Made by a program: the position numbers and the translations under genes. This document shows, piece after piece, positions 48,755 through 60,293 of a stretch of DNA of 64,000 nucleotides. This DNA is from Monilinia fructicola (Eukaryota; Ascomycota; Leotiomycetes; Helotiales; Sclerotiniaceae), in contig VICG01000010.1 of NCBI GenBank assembly GCA_008692225.1, positions 1,364,001 through 1,428,000 of the forward strand. The letters run 5' to 3'. Position 1 is the stretch's first letter; every line of letters starts with the position of its first letter. Below the pieces are notes generated by a model, which was not told where the DNA came from, made no database searches, and was given only the letters and a program-made list of their open reading frames with translations.

Positions 48755-50297
48755 TCATTTCGCCAGAATTGGTCTATCTTCAATTTCAATTCTTGGATAT
48801 TTGCTTCGATCCGTCTCCCTAGATTGCCATTGAGGTGTAATCAATGGATCTGACCTCTTATAATCACAATTTCATTCTAACAACCTTAAACGGTAAGTCA
48901 TCCTCTGTTTCCTCATCAAACCCTACTGCAGGCACAATCTTCGCACTGCTGTACAAGAGTAGAGTCAGCAGGTGACCAACAACGAAGAACCTGAAGGTAA
49001 GAAAGGTAATGCTTAACCAAAAGGTCAAAAGCAAAGAACCCAATTTCCAATCTTGAATCCAAAGAAATCCCCTACTCACCCAACATCAAACCCCCTCCCC
49101 ACCTCATACGCCCTCGCTTTCCCCCTCTGCTTCGCCTCTCTACTCAACTCCCTCAACCTCACCTCAAATCCCTCCTTTCCTAACCAGGCCACCATCTTCA
49201 ACGGCTCCAACAACCTCAATTCATGGCTCCAGGCCGGAATTTTCCGAGGCCAGATAATCGTCGCTTCGAGGCTTTTCAGCGATTTCATAGATCCAATGAT
49301 CATCCATGTGCGTTCCCAACGGGGCAAATTATTGCAGGACGATTCATTGAAGATATGCGAGGTGGAGAAGTTCAGAGAAAGGGAGAGTGATATGATAGAA
49401 TCGAAGCGACGGGGGAGGATTTCGTTGCTGAAGGATATGAGGGACTCTAGACTGTCAAAGTTGAAGGTGTTTGTTGCGTAGAGGAGGGGAATTGCTTCGG
49501 AGTATCTGGATTGTTTGTTAGCTTCTTGGGACTATCTCAATATTCCAATTATATACATAGAATGTCTCGAGTAAAAGGATAAAAAGAAATCAATAGATGA
49601 AAGAGAAAGAAAGAAAGAAAGAATAAACGAACATACATTCGTCTACAAACCTGCAGCAACTGAATCAACCCTCCACTCCCTTCCCCAATCCTCTCATGCA
49701 CACCACTTCCCCCAGGAATTTTAACACCCCTACAACCAGCCACTATACACCCATCTTCTTCACTAATCTCCCCTGTCTCCGAGTCCCTATCACATTGACA
49801 AACCACATGACCCAACCCATCCTTCCTCCTCACAATATGCAGCACCTTCTCCCCAAGCACCCACCTATAAATCTCCAACCTCACCTCCTTCGGCAGCCGC
49901 TCAAAAAGCTTACTTCCCCCTGGCCAAAAAACTTCCTCTCCACATGCCCAGCCCCTTGATCCACCCCCCCTCCCCTCTCAACCTCAAACCCCATCCCAAA
50001 AACCCCCAATCCATACCCCTCCGTCGGTGTCAACGGCCTCTCACCCTTGACCCTGCCCACCCTCCTCTCACTAACAGGCGCCTCCGGTACATACGACTTG
50101 CTAGCTTTTCCCGTGAACTGTTCTCCATAGGGTCTCTTCACCGCTTTATACGGTCTGCTCGGTGAAGGATCCGAGGAACGGGAGCCGGGCAGTGCATCGA
50201 GAGCTTTTTGTATGAGGAGAGAAGACAGACGTCGACGTTCTGGACCCCAAAGATGATGCCTAGACGGCGGAAGGACATCACTTGGTTTCGCGGCCAT
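48755..50297 (-). CDS. Fungal 2EXR/DUF7730-like protein, one frame break
   Basis: Function unknown. It belongs to the large filamentous-fungal group of F-box-resembling proteins recognised by LPKEVRLEIYRW near the start of the domain, LLQVCRRIYSEAIPLLYATNTF, and then SLSLNFS and WERTWMIIGSMKSLKSLEATI. Four exons are inferred: 49637-50297, 49080-49505, 48868-48945 and 48755-48818, with introns of 131, 134 and 49 bp. Two of the introns carry GTATGT or GTGAGT donors. The simple reading frame would stop inside the second intron at 49076. The ATG at 50297 has a strong context (GAAAATGGCC). One base is missing from the T run at 49926-49931 (A run on plus), just before the domain. With it restored the protein is 409 aa. 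The last two small exons are less certain than the rest. Confidence 0.75.
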
Positions 50298-51135
50298 TTT
50301 CGTCCTCGTGAACGATATGGTCCCCAAGGAGAGATGAGATCGATAGGGAGGCTCCCAAACGGGTCCGCGGTAGATATCCCTCTTACAGCTGGAGATGGCA
50401 AATAAAGCGAGAGACTTCGAACGCGAGCAACGAAGAATCAGATGAAGTTGGCCCCAAGTAAGTCATTCCGTCCGTGGGAACGGTGAATGCGCGCCAATTT
50501 CTCACCGAAGGAAGGAAGGGATGTAACCTTGCATGGACGAATCAATTTGGTGAGATCGAGCCAGGGGTTAGCAGATCACCACGCCCATTGAGACTCATGG
50601 TGCGTCATATTATCTATCCATCAGCCCACCCCTTGGCGGCTGTTGGCCGACTGACACATCCCACAGCCACCGAGGCCCAACTTTCATTACACATGGAAGA
50701 TCGCAAAGAGTGACTTATCTAGTTGCCTCTCTCATAACTCGGTATTTTCAGCGCTCCTCAGGATTGGCAATTCAATGCCATGGCATGAAATCTGGCAAAA
50801 GGACTACCAAAAGCACGCTGACGCCGCAGACCGTAAGCTCTAGTCCTGATAGGGAATAAGTGAGTACGAAAAGTGACTCACGTGATCCTTCGATGCAACC
50901 ACATCGTGCATGCGCAGCACAGCATCTTGTGGGGTCGGAATATGCGTATGGGAGGATCAAAGGGGTAGAGTTGTGAGCCGTGACAACAAAAAGTAATTTA
51001 TAGCATGCGAGGAGAAAATAGCAAAGAATTCCGTGGATTCTTGAGTAGCTTCTATGGAAACTTCAAAGCCTAGGTAAGTGTCGATATCAAAATATGAAAA
51101 GGGTATCATTATATACTACTCATAATGGTCTTCGC
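50298..51135. other. Intergenic stretch, no gene seen
   Basis: It lies between the 5' end of the 2EXR/DUF7730-like gene and the 3' end of the metalloreductase. Only short frames without domains are present. It should hold the promoter of the former. Confidence 0.5.
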
Positions 51136-53444
51136 TCAAAAACAATACTCCTCCACATGCAAAAATATGCCATTTGCTCCTGTTCCCTTATGCACCGCCC
51201 TCTCATCACTCAACCTTGCTGTAGAATTCCTAACCTTCGCCACCAAACTCTTCCCTCCACAAACCGTTATCGCTGTTTCTCCACCCGTAATTTCGATGGG
51301 TCCTCTAATAAATTGACCTATATCCGGTCTTCCATTCATATATATTATGTTATTCCCTCCCTTCCTAGGGCTTCCGCCTGGTCTTTTCTCCGGTTTCTTG
51401 GCGCAACAACACCCACCTGCTCCAGTTTGTGGAGAAGAAGAGCGGGATATTTCTTGGCTCGTGATGTTGAATGATGTTTTATCGGCCTTTTCTTCGTCAG
51501 TGTATGATTGGCGTTTCAAACTCCGGATAGATATCTCATCGTCGTTTGCTTTTCCACTAGATCGTGGGTTGCAACAGCATCCTCCTGCTCCTGCTTCTGA
51601 TGAAGAGCTAGATGCGCTGGATTCGATCGCTGCAGTCTCTTCTTCTCCTTCCTCGCCGCCTACTTGGTATCCAGCTCTTCCTTCTTCGGCCTTGGAGCTA
51701 GTCAATGATGCTCCATCGTCGCCTGTCACGGCGATTTTTACCATCAGCTGGATACCCTTTCTGTCTGCAAGAGTAAGAGCGCTCCCTAAACGTTTTGTAT
51801 AGAATTCGATGTGACCGCGCTCACGGACAATAAGAAGAAACTGGATTCGTTGTACACATGTTGGCGCCGGGTTATGGAGGATAGACTCTAATATTGGAAG
51901 AGTATAAGATGCACCGGTGGAAGCTGAGATAAGAAGAATGGTCTCATAAGAACTCCAGTTCTATGAATAGTATTAGCATGAAGTCTCTAGATCTAGTTCT
52001 ACAGGACAAGGACTTACCGGAGGGACACCATAGGGACCAGATACAAATGCAGTCAGAACAGCAGTATTATCGAGACTCTGCATCTTCGATGCATACTTGT
52101 GTATCCTTCTCGAAAATCCTTTCTGGGCCCGGATTGCAAGTTGTATCTCATTACAATGACACTTGTTCGATGTCTGATATGGACTTGCAATGGTGAACGG
52201 ATGAGTCTCAAGTGGGCCAAGTCTCGGGAGCCAGAGATACATATGTTGACCTGCCTGCCACGTGAATGGTGCGTCCTTGATGCTGATTATGGTTATATCA
52301 TCACTCAAAGCCTGTAGCTCCGCTTGATGACCGATCCTCTGCACTCCTCTGCAAGCTGCTCCGACAACCCTCACTCTGAAATTCTTGACCACCAGCAGGA
52401 TGCCTCTGAAGACCCAATCGAATGATATGGCAGCCACAGCAAACCATACATTATACCTAGCATATTCAGGTACATGAATGTACAATAGCCACAAAAATAC
52501 CCCTGCACAAGCGATGTGCTGTAACACGAAGACTTCATATGCCATCCTTCTTAATGGACTCAAGGAACTCAAAAAAGTCCAAAGCAAGAGACCCCATGCG
52601 CCCATTCCATATTTTACCATCGGCATAAGTTTAAGCTCAAAAGCGACAAAGTCTGCCCTAACCCATTCCCGGAAAAAGAAGGCACCATGAACCGTAACAG
52701 TGAAAAGTAAGGTTCTTGATACCCAGCGATGAAACCAGTTCAATCTTTCGTGAGAGCTTCCGATCAAAGCTCCAATGATGTTTGATTTCGAAGAAAGTAG
52801 ATAAATTAATGGAACCTGTGTGACAGAGATCCAGGCACCGCGGAATCCAATACGCTCATAGTAGTACGCATCTTTGATAGTGACGTCGTATGTCATCATG
52901 AAGATTAGAATTGCCCAATAGCAAAGGAGAAGAATAGTGCGGCCCGATGAAGGAGGCGATAGCCATGAGAGGTAAGGGGTTGAGATGTGAATCTGAGGGT
53001 ATGATAGTTCTCGGAATATGGCCGTAAATGTTGCATAAATCTCTTGAAGCCGATTACTAGGCTGTGTTGGATATCTTAGAGAAACTGTCTGGCTTCTCCG
53101 AAGCCTGTTGTACGTCAGCAACCTGAATCTTTGCGCTTACTATCAAATATAAAAAGGAAGGCATCTGTCTCTGCCCAGCCCAGACATTGAGCTTTCAAAC
53201 AGCAGATTTCTCCAGAGACTTCTCAAACAAACAAAAGCACCCCGTTTCCAGATCAAAAGAGAGGAAAGACTACTAACCTATCCCAATCTCTCCACCTCTC
53301 AAACCCTCTACACAACAATACCGCACCTACAAAGCCCGCAATAATATACCAATACCCTCTGGCCAACTTCTGATTATAATCCCTAAACATCCCATCCGAA
53401 CCCATATCCATCCCACCACTCATCCCACTCATAAGGGCATCCAT
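51136..53444 (-). CDS. Ferric/cupric reductase transmembrane component (FRE family)
   Basis: Plasma-membrane metalloreductase that passes electrons from NADPH through FAD and two haems to reduce extracellular Fe(III) or Cu(II). Three exons are inferred, 53278-53444, 52018-53122 and 51136-51960, with introns of 155 and 57 bp, giving 698 aa without any frame break. The Met/Gly-rich N-terminus precedes the first membrane helix (WYIIAGFVGAVLLC). The haem ligands form the expected pair of His-x13-His motifs, at about residues 187/201 and 258/272. FAD binding is shown by HPFTIASP near 363, and NADPH binding by SGPYGVPP, STGASYTLPILE and the C-terminal CGGKSLVAKVRN. An inserted loop between the nucleotide motifs carries two copies of GAGGCCC in an acidic, Ser-rich context. 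The divergent neighbour encodes a BIM1-like copper protein, which favours a copper role. Iron reduction is the alternative. Confidence 0.93.
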
Positions 53445-54668
53445 CTTGCCTAGATATACGCCCCAGACAACAATTTCGCAACTCGTGAATTTCGTAAAAT
53501 TCGTAGCCTTCCCGGCTTCCGAACCAGCGGAAAAGTCTCTTTGGAGGAGAGGTCGACTCCCTCTCCCGATGAAGAGGAAAGATTAGAATATGTCGATGAT
53601 TGGCTCCCAGACTATCGTTCTCTATAATAATGCAACTATGCACAAAGTCACAATTCTTTGCTGGCTCCCTTGTTTCCTTCACCCTTCTTTCACTATCCTT
53701 CTTTCTTCCTTTGTTTTGTCTATCCTCGCCAAATCCAATAGCCCAAGAACTCTCCAACGCACAATCGTCAACGTCGCAATAAAATACGAAATAGAAGTAA
53801 CCAAAAGAGAGCGAGACCCTTCACCGTTCATCCAAACCGCAACTGAACCCAGTGTTTTAGTAATTGCTATCCAGAGGATCACAGTAGAACCACAAGAGAG
53901 CCACCCTTCATATGTACGCCAAGCATCAAAACTCGCCAATCACCCCTGTTGAGTGGCTTGAAATGTGCTCAATCCCGCTCGTTTACTCGTTTATGTTGCC
54001 GGCTGAAGAAGGGACCACTTGAATCACGTCTAATTACCCCACAGGGTCCCCAATAGAATCACAACATGAAAAGAAGAAATGTTGCGCCGCCCAATTAGAT
54101 TGGATGTTAGTAAATCGAAAGATTTCTGAGGCTGGTGAATCGGGGGATTTATGGAGATCTTGAGCATCAAGCTTCACGGAGCGGGTAAGGTATGAGGAGG
54201 TTATGACTTATGAAGTTATGAGCTAATATTGATGACTGTACCTCAGGGCCCAGGTGAAGGAACCTGGAAGCTTTAGAAATCATGAAAAGGGAGCAGAGAA
54301 CGTCAGTAGTTGGGAAGGAAGCACCCGAACAAATATGCGCACCCAGATAATGACAGATATCGACAGATAATGATACAATCAATCATGGGAAGGCAATGCG
54401 TAGTTGCATGTAGTTTTCTTGGCAGAGATCCCAGAAGTGAGCAAGATATTTCTTTGAGGCTCGAGCATGATACGGCATTTGAGCACGTTTAGCATACAGC
54501 AGGGTGGTCAAGAGAAAATTAAATAAACTTGCTCAGCCCAGGAAGTTATATTGTGAACGAATGAATCATTAGCTTTCAATTTGGCTGACCTGTACCTTTT
54601 TTCCACCGCAAAGACCGTCCTTCTAACAATACCGATTCTTCTCATATCAACAAAGAGATCTCCACACA
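53445..54668. promoter_or_regulatory. Shared divergent promoter region of the metalloreductase and BIM1-like genes
   Basis: A 1.2 kb spacer between the two start codons. Two copies of CTTGCTCA lie in opposite orientation at 54438-54445 and 54528-54535, each one mismatch from the yeast Mac1 copper-response core TTTGCTCA. A TTTGCTGG lies near 53657. These short matches could be chance. A minus frame at 53679-53939 looks like a small two-helix membrane protein but has no ATG, and I leave it uncalled. Confidence 0.3.
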
Positions 54669-55554
54669 ATGGCACGTCTAACAGCCCTCTTCAGCCTTGC
54701 TACGGTTGTCGCCCAATGCTCTGCGCATTTCCTTTTGAACCATCCTGTGACTTGTGAGTTTACCCGGTTCGAAATTCTATGAGGGAGGAAAGAGAAAGCT
54801 AATGTTCCTCTAAGATGGTTTCGATGATGATGCAGAAGGAACCGCCCCTTGCGGTGGGTTTTCCGTTGCTTATGACCACAATGTCACAGAATTCCACGTC
54901 GATGGAGATTCAATTGCAATGTTAGTTGGGTCCCTGAAATGAAAGTATCCTGTATAGACAATAGCAACTCTAACATGTCTGAAAATAGGACCTCTACTCA
55001 CCCAACCACAACATGGTTGTTCCGAGCTATTGTGGGAAACAACACTGCCGCAAACAATTGGACCGAACTCATTCCAACCGTCCAACAAACTGGTCTCGGC
55101 GACTTTTGCGAACCAACTGTCACTGTTCCCTCAACGTTCGCCGGAAGTAAGGGTGTCGTAAATGTTGTCGCAGATGGTCCAGATGGTATGCGCACCCCTT
55201 CCAATCAAGTCCCGCATGCTCAGTTCAACATTTCATTAACTAACCATATCTCTTCTTTCAGGTCTCCTCTATCAATGTGCTGCCGTATCCTTCGTTACCG
55301 GAGCTGCAACTGCCACCCCAACCGCTTGTAAAAATGCAACAGGTGTATCAGCAAGCTATGCTGCCGATGCAGCCCTCTCCAGCCTCCCCGCTTCCGCGAC
55401 TGCAACCTCTAGTGAAACCTCCAGCACAGCAGCTGCATCCAGTTCTAGCGCAGCAGGAGCTTTGACCGTTGGAACCATGGAATATGGTGCTATGGGGACG
55501 TTGATGTGGGTTGGAAGTGTTGGTTTTGCAAGTTTTGCAGCGTTCTTGTTGTAA
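54669..55554 (+). CDS. BIM1-like (X325) GPI-anchored copper-binding protein
   Basis: Secreted LPMO-like protein of the family that includes Cryptococcus Bim1, a copper-acquisition factor. Four exons are inferred: 54669-54753, 54815-54920, 54989-55185 and 55262-55554, with introns of 61, 68 and 76 bp, giving 226 aa with no frame break. The signal peptide (MARLTALFSLATVVAQCSA) is cut directly before His20. The mature protein therefore begins with the His-Phe needed for a copper brace. The domain continues NHPVTYGFDDDAEGTAPCGGF, and later GDFCEPTVTVP and CAAVSFV. The tail is Ser/Ala/Thr-rich (about 60 residues) and ends in a hydrophobic stretch (MWVGSVGFASFAAFLL), the pattern of a GPI anchor. 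These proteins lack the polysaccharide-cleaving surface of true LPMOs. A copper role here is by family and context. Confidence 0.9.
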
Positions 55555-56163
55555 TTTATGGATAGAATGAATTATGAATAACGAAAGGGCGAATGCGAGG
55601 GTATACCACGTGCATAGGAAGATATTTCGCAACAATTGATATCAAATAAACTGTTAGATTGACTTGCATAATCTTCGAATTTACGGATAGAGGCACAACC
55701 CATACCGGTGCCTGCTCACCTGTGCATCTCTACAGACCCCCGAAAAGAGAAGACTCCGCATCCAAAATTAAGCATAGCCAATCTGGTAGCTCAAGTAAAA
55801 TCTTCGAGAAAGTAGTATGGCGTTCATAGGCCACTATTGCATCTGAATCTAGACCTAGCTTTTGGTGCCAGTGTTTACATCTTAACCTTCGTCATGTATG
55901 CAGATAGACCCCGGTTAAGACGGATGTAGAAAGCGTGAAACCGATTACTGAATAAGTTGTGGTGATGTGGTCTGAAAATAGAGCAATGATGCAAAACAGA
56001 GAGGACTTATGGTATACTGGATTAGATCTTGGATGAGTATCCATCCATTCCTGGAAAGGTGACGAAGTCCTTTTATATAAATTGGCAATCTGTCTATATG
56101 TAATACATATATCCCAAATCCGTCAACGCCGGCTCCTGTTTCCGAACTCCAAATACCTTCATG
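55555..56163. other. Convergent intergenic stretch, no gene seen
   Basis: Six hundred bases between the 3' ends of the BIM1-like and hydrolase genes. It probably contains both 3' UTRs. No notable repeats. Confidence 0.5.
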
Positions 56164-57410
56164 TTATCGTAATTCGTGCTCGACATGAACGCTAGTTTTT
56201 CTTCTTGTGCTCGATTCGTACCATTCGTTAGTTGACCACTCCACTATCAGTTTCTTCGCCTCCTCAGATAAAGCATAATACCCCGGATTGTCTTTTGGAA
56301 AGAACATAGCTAGAGAAATATTAGCTCCGAGACTATAGGCTTCCGAGCAAACTTACTCATATGCGCGCTCGTTTCATCTGCTGCCTTATCGTTGATAGCT
56401 TCTCGGAAGAAGTCCTTAGCCCTGGTCTTAGGAAGGTTGCAGAATGTTCTCTGATTTCCAATCACACTCCCAACCAGGCTCCCATCAGCTTTGCTCACTG
56501 CCTCTTTGCCCAATCTGGTATATAGGTTTGCCCAACCAACCCCCAATTCCTTGCGCAGAGTAACCATTCCCGCTACTCTCTTCTTCAATTCCTCGCCCTT
56601 CATTAGACATCCCACAAACTCAAGATGTGATCCCACCCATGACCATCCTTCTTGAATTTGATCCTTCTTGAAATATGCAGCTGCGCCTCCAGCGGCAACA
56701 GCCCCTGCTGCTCCGGCATACATGGCTAGTGTACCCCATTTCTTCCATGCCGGTGCTTCGGGTGGGGGTGGTGCCGGTAGTGCTGCGACTGGCTTCTTCT
56801 CCTTGACAGTTTTGTCTACCTCCTTCTCCCCCCATATCGCACCGGCCAGACTACTAACTTGTGCGAAAGCCGCTGTAGCTGCATTGTAATGGCCTTCTGC
56901 GCCATGCGCAACAACTCCCGGTGATATGCCTAAATATGGAGTATCGAATGCGAGAACGCCCTGTATGTATGGAAACATGAAAGCATTCAACGTATCTGTC
57001 GGTTCCTTCGACTCTATCACTTTGTCGGATGCGATACCCAGTGCTGTATCAGCGGCAACTATACCTCCCATACTATGACCCAGTAGAATTGTCCGCACCG
57101 AGGGATCGATTGTTGGAGACGAGGCCCCATTTGCAATTTCGATATCGATAACCTTCTCTAGGAGCCAGTCCCTAAATCTGCCCACACATTCTCCTAAATC
57201 TCCTCTAGTTTCATACTGCGGATAGATGAGGATTCGGACATTCACTCGTGGTAAACTACGGCTAAGAATCGCTCTCAGATGCTCTGGAAAGTCACCAAAG
57301 GTATCGTCCCCCCCTGAATAGAATCAGTATGTATATAACGTTGAAAATAGTGAGTTCTTATCATTACCCTTGAAGCCATGAATAAAGCAAAGCAACAGTG
57401 TCTTTCGCAT
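56164..57410 (-). CDS. Alpha/beta hydrolase of the DUF676/lipase-like type
   Basis: Probable serine hydrolase acting on lipid esters; the substrate is unknown. Three exons are inferred: 57368-57410, 56357-57313 and 56164-56309, with introns of 54 and 47 bp, giving 381 aa with no break. The short first exon gives MRKTLLLCFIHGFKGGDDTF, where HGFKG is the oxyanion-hole loop typical of the fold. The nucleophile elbow is GHSMGG with Ser at about residue 95. FDTPYLGIS follows, as in fungal members. A single hydrophobic helix (TLAMYAGAAGAVAAGGAAAYF) after a Pro-rich linker suggests membrane attachment. The last exon supplies TMFFPKDNPGYYALSEEAKKL, a typical C-terminal end that carries HM before a splice site. 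It lies near lipid-droplet or ER hydrolases in type, but location is inference. Confidence 0.85.
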
Positions 57411-58347
57411 GGTGTCTGATGGATTTTACGCCCTGGTATAGAGCTGCGCTTGACGTCGAATCATTTGGATTGTGGTCATTGCGAGGTTGTAAGGTTGTGC
57501 TAGGAACCTAGGTAATGAAAGAAGACATTGGTTGATTTTGCAAGCAGTGACGCAAAATCCCCACAACGTGACCGAACTACCGTTTCATTCTTGGATCATA
57601 TCAGAGCACGAGCCACCTGCTCGAGCCTGCAGAGCCTCAAGCTCTATGTAGACGACAAACTGACATTTTTATATCTTCGAATCCGCGAATATACATTAAT
57701 TTTCGTAATATTTTGTTTCAAATCAGATAGTGATTGATATTTGATATTACATGGAACTCGGATTCGATGATTACATAAGCAATTATCAGCATTTTGATTG
57801 ATTCAAATAGAATATCAAGATTAAATTTATAACTCAAGGTTCCAAGGTTACTAGTTCTAAGCGTCACCTAGGCAATCTCGGCAACCCTTTTCGACTCTCT
57901 CTAGAAGAGACAACCAACCAGCCACTCAGTTGCCCCATTCGACTTCACAATGATATTGATACTTGGTATTGTATCGTCAAGTCATGTTCATACCTTATGA
58001 ATATACTTCTTGATTCTATAATTCCCTGGCTACTATAATACATGCCTACGTTAAGATATCTCAAATTCATATTTTGATCACGATTCTTCAATTTGTCTCG
58101 GAATATGAGCTGTGGCACATCTGTCTATGAACTATGAAGTAGGCATCAGCATATTTGTACCGGGATTGGATCAGAGATAATATTATACCACTCGTAGTAT
58201 AGCCACTGCCTGAATTCATAGGTACACGTAGCGTGACTTGACTTGACTACCTATTTCATTATCACTGCCCCTGTGATCGGCTAACTGTAAAGAATATCCT
58301 CTCCCATTGTTCAACACACCTGCAAGAAGATCGACCCGTCAGATCAA
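57411..58347. other. Intergenic stretch; may hold the missing 5' exon of the next gene
   Basis: No repeat of note. The open frame of the downstream F-box-like exon runs back to 58291 without an ATG, so a start exon may lie in this stretch. I could not identify it. Confidence 0.4.
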
Positions 58348-58956
58348 TTGAAGATTATCAACCCAAGGAACAATATCCAGCATGATATCATCTGGAGATC
58401 GAATAGAATTCGTAGGGAGAGGTTATCAGCGGATACTATACCCGACTTTCTCTCGAACATTCCCACTGAGCTGATTTTGGAAATCATTATGCAATCGAAA
58501 CTTGAGTGCCAAACTGGAGAGCACAGTCCTAGAGCCTCAGACTTCCATACTAACAAGAAAGCAAAATTCTGCTTTCATATACTAGTTTCGCTACGAACTT
58601 CGAAATTCTGGAACAATTTTCTAAAAACCTATATTCAGAGATCTACAAGGTCACTACTTATGTGCGAAGCATTTGGTGATCCAGCCTACTAATTTCAACG
58701 ATTGCTTTCGTTTCTCATATACCTACGACTCTTATTTCCAGCTTGCGATTTGTGCGAGAACTGGGATGGACGGTCTCTTGATTATGAGTCCCATAATGTC
58801 ACATTACCTCAAAATTTGGTTGGTGCGGCCAGTACCGCCAAAGTTCCTCTGTATAATCTTTTCTATCATAGGTTTGGTCCAATGGCTTCGATATTAGCAA
58901 GGATGAAAACATCCCTTACGGCTATATCTCAAAAGTTCGTACAAAATCCAACATAA
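58348..58956 (+). CDS. F-box-like protein, 5' end not found
   Basis: The frame contains NIPTELILEIIMQSKL, which resembles an F-box (helix that binds Skp1). An in-frame TAA at 58690 would cut it, but a 66 bp intron at 58676-58741 removes it. That intron has a GTGATC donor, a TACTAAT branch site and a TTTCCAG acceptor. After splicing, the frame joins MCEAF to ACDLCENWDGRSLDYESHN and runs to 58956. The upstream part of the exon lacks an ATG back to a stop at 58288-58290, so a start exon is missing, or the gene is a fragment. Length from 58348 is about 180 residues. The neighbouring hydrolase is not obviously related in function. Pseudogene status is possible. Confidence 0.5.
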
Positions 58957-60293
58957 AGGGAGACAGAGAAGCCAAAGAAGGATATTGAAATACACAATCA
59001 GTAGCGTTGTGAAGGCGCTGATGTCTCATCATTCAAAAAATATGGTATTCGCTTGTTCTTTCGTCGAATTCTGAGGACTCCCACAAAGGTGTCCATTCTG
59101 GTGAGAGACTTAGGAGATGGGTTCCTAAACATTGAACTAGCATAATAGTGACGCGTCGAGATGAAACTTACAGTCTCAATGAGAGGAAAGCAATGGATCC
59201 TGGTACTTGCAATCTATAACCCTGACACAAGAAAGAGCGAGAAAGGAGGTTAACCGAAACTCATCACTATGATTCTCCCATAGGTATCCATCGTAGACCA
59301 CCCTTGCTCCATACTATGATCAAGATGATACGATTAAAGTATCTTCGCATCAATCCAACTCGTATTACAATGAGTGAAAGTAAATGTAAGCTTTCATTGC
59401 CGAGAAGAGAACGATGATCAAATTGAGAATGAAAAAAAAGGGCAGTGTGAAGAAAATTTAGAAAAGATCGGGATCCGACGAACACGCGATCACCATCAGC
59501 ATCTCCAGGGCTATTTGAATAGAGTAAGCCAAGCGAAGATTCAAACGAATGGAAGCAAAGTGAAGATCGATCACAAGTACGATGAACACCAAGCTAGGAC
59601 TCTTTCCCATACATATATATGAAGGAATTTAGTCGTTGAGATCATATGCGAATTTGACGTGTGGGCGAGAATCAGTTGCTAAAGATGGTGATGGCGGTGA
59701 GATGGACAACGGAAGAAAGGAGTGCGTGGAGTGCGTCTAGGTAACTAATAACTGCTTCGATAAAAAGGGCAAAGTGGCATGGGGCTTCCGTCCTACATCT
59801 CGTAATCCAGTTTCGACTCATGTATTCTAGCTCTAACATCACACCCTTCTCATTTAACTTGGATACTACCAAGGCAGTAGTAAATGATAATTTCCGATTA
59901 TAAACCAGACGATGCCTAATTATAGTTAGTTTAGTTGTTCAACATCGTATTGGACATTTTGTTCCTTTCGCCTAGTGAAGATATTCAGTCACATCCAGAC
60001 TTCTCTTCTATTCAAATAAGGCATTTCAAAGTAAACAATCTCAGAGTTTCATCTATCTATTAATGCATTCAAAAATCACTTGCTCCAAACCGTACTCACT
60101 AGCCCAACCTTAGAACACTCACTCACTGATCCGCACTCACGCACCAATAAAATTGACCAGACAACAAGAAAGAAGGAAAAGACCTCTCATTTTTTTCTTT
60201 TCTTCACCCATTCAATCCTTATTCCTTCTCATCTTCCAACCTCCATCGATTTCTCCTCCGCCATTCTCCTCCTCTTACATTGCCCACTACCTA
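58957..60293. other. Intergenic stretch, no gene seen
   Basis: Short frames on both strands lack domains. A CT-rich tract near 60185-60280 lies just past the 3' end of the next gene. Confidence 0.45.

Noticed and set aside
48505..48789. A 94-codon minus frame as the last exon of the 2EXR/DUF7730-like gene
   Set aside because: Its frame cannot be joined by the available splice sites, while another frame joins cleanly and ends at 48755.
53679..53939. A small minus frame with two possible membrane helices
   Set aside because: It has no ATG and an upstream stop, and it lies in the metalloreductase upstream region; kept as a note only.
58690..58692. Stop-codon readthrough in the F-box-like gene
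   Set aside because: A normal intron with good splice signals explains the in-frame TAA.
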